Assembly (NCBI GenBank): GCA_031255355.1
Contig: JAIRSR010000266.1
Span: forward strand, 1-5,420
DNA: 5,420 bases
From: Clostridiales bacterium
GTDB taxonomy: Bacteria > Bacillota > Clostridia > Monoglobales > Firm-18
Direction: 5' to 3'
Within the stretch, counting starts at the first letter, position 1; every line of letters begins with the position of its first letter. Below are positions 1 to 4,609 of the stretch, piece by piece. The position numbers and the translations under genes are program-made. The notes beneath the pieces are model-generated. The model did not search any database, was not told the origin of the DNA, and saw nothing but the letters and a program-made list of their open reading frames with translations.

Positions 1-1060
1 AAGCCTTTACGATGCCTTTCGGCGCGTTGGGGAAGTCAATTTGCTTTGTCCCCGTTTCGCCTACCACAGTAAGCGTTTCCGTACCGGCGGCGTGGGGCGC
101 GTAGGAACGGACATTTTCCTTTGTCCAGCCGCTAAGGGTTTGAAGCGTCCACTCGATGGTGTAAGTTTCCTCAAAAGAGTCCTCCTCACGCAGCACGCGC
201 ACCTCCGCGCCCGCGTCGTCCGCGTTCGCAACGCCCGAAACGTCCGACGCGCGGAAAGTGATACCCGCTACCGTCGCGGACGGCTCGAAGCCCATACGGA
301 GTAACTCCTCAACGCTGTAAAGACCGCGCAATTCTTCAAAGGCGTAACTTCGCCGCATCACCGCGAACACCGCTTCGCCCGTCGCGTCCAAATTAAGGCG
401 CACTTCTTTGAAAAAATCCCGATGCAGCCAAAAACAGGGACGCACACTCCTATTTGCGCCAAACGATACCCCGCCGATACTCCCCGCCGAAGCGTTGACC
501 AGCAGCACCTGCCCGCCCGTAACGCTGTTCGGCGTTCGCAAAAACCAATCGCCGCCAACACCGCCGTAACCGATTTTTTCAATATTGCGCGTCCATTCCG
601 TGTGGGAAAGTACGGCGATTCCGCACGTCGTGCTGTACGCGGACGCGCCCGCCGGCCCCGCTTCCGTCGTCCAAACATGCGCGTAGTCGATATAATCCAA
701 AAAATCCGGCGCGAAATCAGTCCAAGTATCGCGAATAGAACCTGTTGCGGGATTCATCAGACCCGCCACGGAAGTTTCGTGACCGGGGTCGAACGTCACC
801 CCCGCCGAATCCCAAACTTTGGTCGTTTGCCCGCCGCTCTGCAACCGCGTGTTTTTCACCGCGAAACAGCGCGACGTGACGGACGCGAGGTCGTCCTCCG
901 CAAGGATATAATCATACGCGTTGCCCTGCAACTGAAATCGATACGCCTCCGGCGTTGCGCTGACAGCACCCTGCGGCGTTCCTCCCGGCGCCGCCGCAAA
1001 AACGCCGTTCCCCGAAAAAAGCGCCAGCGTCAAAACACAGGCTAAAATTTTTCTTTTCAT
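1..1060 (-). CDS. Secreted DUF6273-like protein B (partial, C-terminus beyond left edge)
   Basis: An uninterrupted frame runs from the ATG at 1060 to the left edge: 353 codons with no stop. Residues 1-22 form a signal peptide (MKRK, hydrophobic core, probable cleavage after VFA). Residues about 28-260 match protein A (4596-3514) along their whole length: both have PQGAV near the mature N-terminus, a Tyr-Ile-Leu-x-Glu-Asp-Asp segment, NPxTGS, CGI, KIGY, a W/F-LRTP motif (here FLRTP, 173-177) and VRPCFWL (206-212). The spaced LRTP and VRPxxWL motifs are typical of DUF6273-type domains, which I think have a C-type-lectin-like fold (inference). After about residue 262 it diverges from A, so B carries a different C-terminal region, rich in beta-prone, charged sequence and unrecognised. 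The ribosome binding site is weak: AGAGG at 1077-1073 is 12 bases from the ATG, and AAAGGG directly abuts it. The start is supported mainly by the signal peptide and alignment with A. Likely the last visible gene of the operon; exported; biochemical role unknown. Confidence 0.85.
   Translation of the reverse strand, partial: MKRKILACVLTLALFSGNGVFAAAPGGTPQGAVSATPEAYRFQLQGNAYDYILAEDDLASVTSRCFAVKNTRLQSGGQTTKVWDSAGVTFDPGHETSVAGLMNPATGSIRDTWTDFAPDFLDYIDYAHVWTTEAGPAGASAYSTTCGIAVLSHTEWTRNIEKIGYGGVGGDWFLRTPNSVTGGQVLLVNASAGSIGGVSFGANRSVRPCFWLHRDFFKEVRLNLDATGEAVFAVMRRSYAFEELRGLYSVEELLRMGFEPSATVAGITFRASDVSGVANADDAGAEVRVLREEDSFEETYTIEWTLQTLSGWTKENVRSYAPHAAGTETLTVVGETGTKQIDFPNAPKGIVKA
426..445 (-). repeat. 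20-base exact direct repeat, copy in protein B
   Basis: Identical to 3965-3984. Read on the minus strand it encodes VRPCFW and the first two bases of a Leu codon, the best conserved motif of the two DUF6273-like proteins. Identity at synonymous positions too may reflect recent duplication, gene conversion or chance within a conserved motif. Confidence 0.75.
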
Positions 1061-1143
1061 CCCTTTACCACACCTCTGACAAAAGAGCGGTCGTAAACGC
1101 CCTTCAATTTCTGTTCGCCGATACCAACAAGCCGAAATCCGTA
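1061..1143 (-). other. Intergenic gap with an open in-frame extension
   Basis: These 83 bases separate the stalk gene from protein B and hold no clear promoter or terminator. In the stalk gene's own frame they stay open for 28 codons after its TGA (1146-1144), starting Tyr-Gly-Phe-Arg-Leu-Val, and close at a TGA (1059-1057) that overlaps the ATG of protein B. No start codon with a good ribosome binding site lies inside. It could be a chance open stretch, the eroded end of a former gene, or a readthrough tail; chance is the simplest reading. Confidence 0.4.
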
Positions 1144-1578
1144 TCATTCCCGCGTGATAACCACTAAATCCAGGTCGTCTTGCGGTTGCCAATCGACATT
1201 ACAGCCGAAAAACTCGGCGAAAAACCGTATGGGAAGCAACGTGCGGTCATTTTGAATCATAGGCGGCACATCAAGCGTTACTATGTTCGTATCGTCCGCG
1301 CCGATCACAACCACATGCGGGCTGCCAATGGTCATAAGGCAAACCGACGCGCCGTTGAACACCGTTACCATCTGCGCGTCATCGTTCCATTCCACACGGG
1401 CGAAAAGCGCCTCCGATATGGCGCGAAGCGGCACCAATACGCGGTCGTTTTGAATCACGGGTGGCACGTCAGTTTCCAGTGCCGCGCCGTCTATCAGCAC
1501 GCCAATCGGCTTATCAGCCGCCACCGCCGCCGAAGCGCAGCACAAAACAACAGCCAGCAAAAACAACAGTTTTTTCAT
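1144..1578 (-). CDS. Secreted stalk-domain protein (copper amine oxidase N-terminal-like)
   Basis: A small exported protein of 144 residues. Residues 1-20 are a signal peptide (MKK, Leu/Val-rich core, cleavage after AVA); the Cys pair at 13-14 does not form a lipobox. The mature part is essentially one Cu_amine_oxidN1-like 'stalk' domain (about 25-142). It shows the family's hallmark half-repeats: DVPPVIQNDRVLVPLR at 37-52 and DVPPMIQNDRTLLPIR at 103-118, each followed by an amphipathic AxxExxFxxxVxW helix-turn, and a closing VVIT strand. Such domains are common in surface proteins of Clostridia and Bacilli, usually next to an enzyme, adhesin or SLH module; despite the name they are not expected to bind copper or catalyse oxidation. 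Here the domain stands alone, so a structural or binding role in the surface assembly is inferred. A very strong GGAGGAG lies 4 bases before the ATG. Its stop is 83 bases from protein B. Confidence 0.85.
   Translation of the reverse strand: MKKLLFLLAVVLCCASAAVAADKPIGVLIDGAALETDVPPVIQNDRVLVPLRAISEALFARVEWNDDAQMVTVFNGASVCLMTIGSPHVVVIGADDTNIVTLDVPPMIQNDRTLLPIRFFAEFFGCNVDWQPQDDLDLVVITRE
1243..1272 (-). repeat. Second copy of the stalk-domain DVPPxIQNDR coding repeat
   Basis: Thirty bases encoding DVPPMIQNDR. They match the copy at 1441-1470 at 25 of 30 positions, with most differences synonymous. This is the normal internal duplication of the stalk domain and not a mobile or regulatory repeat. 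Confidence 0.7.
1441..1470 (-). repeat. First copy of the stalk-domain DVPPxIQNDR coding repeat
   Basis: Encodes DVPPVIQNDR, the first of the two half-domain motifs; partner of 1243-1272. Both copies precede an L(V/L)P(L/I)R strand. Confidence 0.7.
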
Positions 1579-1582
1579 AATG

Positions 1583-1589
1583 CTCCTCC
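1583..1589 (-). promoter_or_regulatory. Ribosome binding site of the stalk gene
   Basis: GGAGGAG sits 4 bases from the ATG at 1578. It fixes this start and marks the stalk gene as separate from the preceding discoidin frame, although both are in the same phase and only 24 bases apart. Confidence 0.85.
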
Positions 1590-1602
1590 AATCTATTTGT
1601 AT

Positions 1603-1998
1603 CTATTTATATATTTTCGCGCCCCTGTCCCAAATCACCGCCATGTAAGAAAGTCCGCTTTTCGGCGTAAACGCGAAGCGCAAGGTCTGTTCGTCCTCCG
1701 TAATTTGATTCAAATCCACCTCAAGCATCTGTATATCTTGAATATCGCCGACCACGTCACGCCCCGCGACCAACGCGATCAACGCCTTGGGAATCCCCGA
1801 AAAACCGTCCCCCTTTCGGTTCACCGCAAGTTCAAGAGCCGCCGCGCTTTCGGTCAGTTGCACCTCCGCTCTCAGCGGCTTGCCCGCGCCGCCCGCGCCC
1901 GGCATAAAATCATGGTCTTGGTTTGCCGACTCCACGCCGATAACCCGAAATTCTTTAAAAGCGAAATCCCCCTGCGGCGTATCGCCGTATAAACAGGA
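1603..1998 (-). pseudogene. 3' remainder of the discoidin gene downstream of the in-frame TAG
   Basis: This 131-codon stretch continues, in the same frame, the discoidin gene that stops at 2001-1999. Its first 21 residues complete the third discoidin domain: the GDFAFKEF segment and VIG end match GDFAFKEF/CVTG and GDFAFYRF/TVNG that close domains 1 and 2. The remaining 110 residues (GPGAGG-like linker, then beta-prone sequence with PKALIAL, LRFAFTP and a final YMAVIWD) resemble the beta-sandwich module that often ends clostridial secreted proteins, and they parallel the C-terminal 100 residues of protein A. It has no signal peptide and no ribosome binding site: the first possible start, a GTG at 1935, is preceded only by coding sequence. 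It is therefore unlikely to be an independent gene. The frame is otherwise intact to a TAG at 1605-1603, so the interruption is recent, a sequence error, or tolerated by readthrough. Confidence 0.75.
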
Positions 1999-2346
1999 CT
2001 AACAACTCAGTTTGATATACCTGCCTCGTGTTTCCAAGTCAATTTCCTCCGCTTTTGCCGTCCCGACGTTCGGCTCGCCGCGCGTCCGCTCGTCGCGAAT
2101 CGTCACCCAGCGTTTATCGTCCGTGGAAGCCTCGATTAAGTAGCGGTAAGTCAAATCCTTGCGGAGCCACGCGATTTGGATTTGAGAAATATCAAAAATT
2201 TCCCCCAAATCCACCTTGTACCAATGGGGATACTGCCGATTCACCGCTTGCCAGCGGCTGTCCGTATCCTCGTCCACGCCGTGTTCCACCGGATACGCCT
2301 CGTTAGAGCCGGACGCGGCCGCCGTTTTTTGATAGGCGGCGTTATA
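1936..2346 (-). repeat. Discoidin repeat 3 (interrupted by TAG)
   Basis: Third F5/8-type-C module, full-length residues about 368-504. It shows SRWQA, RQYPHWYKVDLGE, a YxIEAS strand and GRYIKL, then the TAG, then GDFAFKEF. It is the only copy with the canonical Trp in the SRW position; copies 1 and 2 have Phe (RFQA, RFEA). Confidence 0.8.
1999..2001 (-). other. In-frame amber codon inside discoidin domain 3
   Basis: A TAG stands at codon 483 counted from the ATG at 3447. The three modules align without gaps here: the TAG falls exactly where copy 1 has Tyr (GRYIKLTN-Y) and copy 2 has Phe (GRYVRLTC-F). A single change from TAT or TAC to TAG would produce it. The frame is identical on both sides, so this is not a frameshift. 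TAG also ends the SLH gene and the full discoidin frame (1605-1603), so general reassignment of TAG is not supported. Confidence 0.85.
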
Positions 2347-3447
2347 GGGTTCGCCCGGCGCGTGCGGCGGCGGGGTCGGCGCGGCTGACGGCGCGATTTG
2401 GTTCACGGGGCTTCTGGCGGAACTCCCTGCGGGCGTGCCGTTCACCGTGAAGCGGTAGAACGCGAAATCGCCTTGCGGATCGCCCTCCCAATAACAGCCA
2501 AAGCAAGTGAGGCGCACATAGCGTCCGCTAGTGATTAAATCAAACTTTTCATAGGGCAAATTGACGGCGTTCCCCTCCGTCCGATACCTTTCGTCGCGTA
2601 CCAGCGTATAATGTTCGTCATCGTCCGAAACTTCCAGACGGTATTTGTATGTTAGCCCGCGCCGAAACCATTGAATTTCAAAGGATTTGATGTTGCAAAC
2701 CTCGTTGAGATCCACCTTGAACCAGTGCGGATACTGACGGTCTGCCGCCTCGAAACGGCCGCCCATAGAGCCGATGGCTACAGCGTCGGCGGGAGGATAT
2801 TCCGCTTTGAAGCCGTCCGCTGACGCTGTTTTCCCCGCCGCTACGTCGTAGATTTCCCCCGGCTTTGGAATCGGCGTAGGCGCGGGAACGCTTTTTTCCA
2901 CTTGGTTGACCGGATTGCGCCCGGTAATCACCTCCGCGCCCGTTACGCAAAATTCCTTAAACGCGAAGTCCCCCTCGGGCGAAATGCCGTTGAAGTTGCC
3001 GTAGTTGGTGAGTTTGATATACCGTCCGCTCGTTTTCAGAGTAATACGCTCACACACCGCCTGGTTATCGGCGTTCGCCTCCGAACGGTAGCGATCATCT
3101 TTTACCAACGTATAGGTTACGTCGTCATCCGAAACTTCCAGTGTATACTTATATGTGATGATTCTCCGCGCCCAGTAAATTTGAACGCCGCTGATATTGC
3201 AAATATCGCCGAAATCCACCTTGTACCACTGCGGATATTGGCGGCTTCCCGCTTGGAAGCGATTTTCAAGGTCGTTTGTAATGCCGTCCGCGCCGTTTGC
3301 GGCGGGATAGTCCGAATTTTCCGAGGACGCTGTTACCGCCGCGCCCTCCGCAATGTTTTCGTCAGCCGCGGAAACGCCGGGCGCGATCCGCGAACTCGCG
3401 CCTCCGAATAGGAACAGGGTTAGAACCACGCATAGGATTTTTTTCAT
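1999..3447 (-). CDS. Secreted triple-discoidin (F5/8 type C) protein, ending early at TAG
   Basis: Encodes 482 residues before the amber codon; the intended protein is about 613 residues and runs to 1603. Residues 1-27 are a signal peptide (MKKILCVVL core, cleavage after VSA). Discoidin-like modules lie at about 31-170, 200-337 and 368-504, each with (R/S)RxxAxxRQYPxW(Y/F)KVD, a Y(T/R/L)(L/I)E(V/A)S strand, an RDER-type turn, GRYxxL and GDFAF. Pro-rich linkers follow PVNQ (about 183-199 and 347-366). F5/8-C domains typically bind glycans or other extracellular ligands through surface loops; three in tandem suggest an avidity-based adhesin or substrate-binding protein. No catalytic domain or wall anchor is visible. 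The frame could extend to a TTG at 3468, but AAAGGAG 8 bases upstream of the ATG at 3447 and the MKK signal peptide fix the start there. As written, the product lacks the end of domain 3 and the C-terminal module. Confidence 0.85.
   Translation of the reverse strand: MKKILCVVLTLFLFGGASSRIAPGVSAADENIAEGAAVTASSENSDYPAANGADGITNDLENRFQAGSRQYPQWYKVDFGDICNISGVQIYWARRIITYKYTLEVSDDDVTYTLVKDDRYRSEANADNQAVCERITLKTSGRYIKLTNYGNFNGISPEGDFAFKEFCVTGAEVITGRNPVNQVEKSVPAPTPIPKPGEIYDVAAGKTASADGFKAEYPPADAVAIGSMGGRFEAADRQYPHWFKVDLNEVCNIKSFEIQWFRRGLTYKYRLEVSDDDEHYTLVRDERYRTEGNAVNLPYEKFDLITSGRYVRLTCFGCYWEGDPQGDFAFYRFTVNGTPAGSSARSPVNQIAPSAAPTPPPHAPGEPYNAAYQKTAAASGSNEAYPVEHGVDEDTDSRWQAVNRQYPHWYKVDLGEIFDISQIQIAWLRKDLTYRYLIEASTDDKRWVTIRDERTRGEPNVGTAKAEEIDLETRGRYIKLSC
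2437..2850 (-). repeat. Discoidin repeat 2
   Basis: Second F5/8-type-C module, residues about 200-337. It has RFEA, DRQYPHWFKVDL, YRLEVSDDD, RDERYRTEGN, GRYVRL and GDFAF. Opens with YDVAAGKTAS and ends at TVNG before a Pro-rich linker. It is complete. Confidence 0.8.
2938..3357 (-). repeat. Discoidin repeat 1
   Basis: First F5/8-type-C module, residues about 31-170. It has RFQA, SRQYPQWYKVDFGD, YTLEVSDDD, KDDRYRSEAN, GRYIKL and GDFAFKEF. The coding DNA for the QYPxWYKVD segment is visibly repeated in all three modules. It is complete. Confidence 0.8.
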
Positions 3448-3455
3448 TCCGCATA

Positions 3456-3462
3456 CTCCTTT
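3456..3462 (-). promoter_or_regulatory. Ribosome binding site of the discoidin gene
   Basis: AAAGGAG lies 8 bases before the ATG at 3447. This decides against the upstream TTG (3468) and ATG (3465) in the same frame, which would place this site inside the coding sequence and add seven residues ahead of a normal signal peptide. Confidence 0.85.
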
Positions 3463-3513
3463 CATCAAAACACCGTTTTATTAGACCTGTCCGCTAACCC
3501 TCGCGCGGCGGCG

Positions 3514-4596
3514 TTATCCGCCGATCAGCGAACGCAAGCCGAAAATATGATCCACAATATAACTTTTGTACAAGACCGCGCCGTCCGCACCGCTCAGCGT
3601 GTACGAAAATGTTTTGGACGCATATGCCTCCCCGGGGGGAATCGGGATTTCCCTCTCAGGGCAAATCGCGTGAATATCCGACTTCAAATAATCGCCCTCC
3701 GCGTCATAAGCCGCGAACAGAACGGTAATTACCTCGGGCAACATAGAGGCGGCACCCCGATTCAGCACTTCCACCGACAGTGTGCCGTCCGCAACCGTGG
3801 TTTTCAGATAATATTCCGGCCCGGTGACGCCCAGCGCGTCAAGTTCCTCTGGGGTATACAGTCCGCTCAAATCGGCGCGGACGTAATTCCGTTGCAGTAT
3901 TTTTTTCACCTCTTCCCCGACGCTTCCCGGCTCCAACCTCACTTTAGAGAAAAACTCGGAGGAAAGCCAAAAACAGGGACGCACGTTTCGGGTGCCGCCG
4001 TAAGACGTATCGACGATATTTCCGTCCGCGACGCTCACCGCCAGCACCAAATTGATGCCGCTTGCCGGAGTCCGAAGCCAATAACTTTGGCTAAGGCCGC
4101 TATAGCCGATTTTATCGATATGGCGCAGTAACTCCGCGCGGGAAAGAAGCGTGATTCCGCACATTACATGATACGCGGGAATGGAACCCGCCTCGACTTC
4201 CCACAGATGATTTTTATCAATATACGGCAAAAACGCCGCCGAAAAATCGTTCCAATACTCCCGCGCGGAACCCGTCGGCGGGTTCAACAGCGCCGCCAGA
4301 GTACCGGGAATCGCGGGATCAAACGCGACGGTAGCGCCGGCAACCCCGCCGCCCCACGCCGTGACCGAATGGCCGCCGCCCTGTACGCGTGTTTCTTTCA
4401 GTACGAAAAAGCGCGACGACGCACTGCCCGGGTCGTCCTCCAGCAAAATATATTCGTTCGTATCGCCCTCCAAGGTAAACTTATATTCCGCCGGCGTAGC
4501 GGCGACCGCGCCTTGCGGAATCTCCGCGAAAACCGCCGTCGGAAGCATAGCCGCCGCCAAAAGCGCAACGCAAAAAAGATTTATGGTTCGTTTCAT
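3514..4596 (-). CDS. Secreted DUF6273-like protein A
   Basis: A complete 360-residue exported protein. Residues 1-24 are a signal peptide (MKR, hydrophobic core, cleavage after VFA). Residues about 27-255 form the region shared with protein B, with EYILLEDD (48-55), NPPTGS (105-110), CGI (146-148), KIGY (162-165), YWLRTP (172-177) and VRPCFWL (205-211). The WLRTP...VRPxxWL pair is the signature of DUF6273-type domains; function is unknown and a C-type-lectin-like binding fold is my inference. Cys 146 and Cys 208 are conserved in B and could pair outside the cell. Residues about 260-360 form a beta-prone C-terminal module (ITVLFAAYDAEGDYL, then PPGEAYASKTFSYTL and a final LYKSYIVD) like that at the end of the discoidin protein. 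Start is fixed by AGGAGGG 6 bases upstream; the gap from the SLH gene is 11 bases, so translation is probably coupled. It ends in TAA, 66 bases before the discoidin start. Confidence 0.9.
   Translation of the reverse strand: MKRTINLFCVALLAAAMLPTAVFAEIPQGAVAATPAEYKFTLEGDTNEYILLEDDPGSASSRFFVLKETRVQGGGHSVTAWGGGVAGATVAFDPAIPGTLAALLNPPTGSAREYWNDFSAAFLPYIDKNHLWEVEAGSIPAYHVMCGITLLSRAELLRHIDKIGYSGLSQSYWLRTPASGINLVLAVSVADGNIVDTSYGGTRNVRPCFWLSSEFFSKVRLEPGSVGEEVKKILQRNYVRADLSGLYTPEELDALGVTGPEYYLKTTVADGTLSVEVLNRGAASMLPEVITVLFAAYDAEGDYLKSDIHAICPEREIPIPPGEAYASKTFSYTLSGADGAVLYKSYIVDHIFGLRSLIGG
3965..3984 (-). repeat. 20-base exact direct repeat, copy in protein A
   Basis: Partner of 426-445 with the same codons for VRPCFW and the same strand and phase relative to the protein. 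The match ends at both borders (A versus C on one side, G versus A on the other in plus-strand reading). Confidence 0.75.
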
Positions 4597-4602
4597 GTTC
4601 AG

Positions 4603-4609
4603 CCCTCCT
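4603..4609 (-). promoter_or_regulatory. Ribosome binding site overlapping the SLH gene stop codon
   Basis: AGGAGGG lies 6 bases from the ATG at 4596. Its first two bases are the last two of the TAG (4610-4608) that ends the SLH gene. A ribosome ending the SLH protein would stop directly on this site, which suggests coupled translation. Confidence 0.85.

Noticed and set aside
422..1045. Long plus-strand open frame of 207 codons
   Set aside because: It is Arg-rich, has no ribosome binding site or recognisable motif, and lies opposite protein B, which has a signal peptide and a clear paralogue. It is a GC-rich antisense shadow, as are the other plus-strand frames such as 1180-1992, 2902-3411 and 3547-4131.
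1590..1612. Direct repeat AAATAGAT twice, 10 bases apart, before the stalk gene
   Set aside because: Two short AT-rich copies spanning the TAG stop; too short to call a binding site without a known regulator.
1603..1935. Independent 110-residue gene starting at the GTG at 1935
   Set aside because: No ribosome binding site or signal peptide precedes it, and the codons upstream to the TAG encode the end of discoidin domain 3 in the same frame.
3448..3513. Promoter ahead of the discoidin gene
   Set aside because: A TAATAA-like -10 can be picked out, but no matching -35 sits at a sensible distance; the short palindrome AAAACGGTGTTTT is too small to call an operator.
3506..3523. Terminator hairpin at the end of protein A
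   Set aside because: On the minus strand a 6-base GC stem (CGGCGG, loop ATAACG, CCGCCG) spans the TAA, but no T-run follows. In GC-rich coding sequence this is weak evidence, and the next gene begins 66 bases later.
3940..4100. Variable region of a diversity-generating retroelement in the DUF6273-like genes
   Set aside because: The inferred lectin-like fold made this worth considering, but the A/B differences are spread along the proteins rather than concentrated at Asn-type (AAC/AAT) codons, and no reverse transcriptase or template repeat is in the window.
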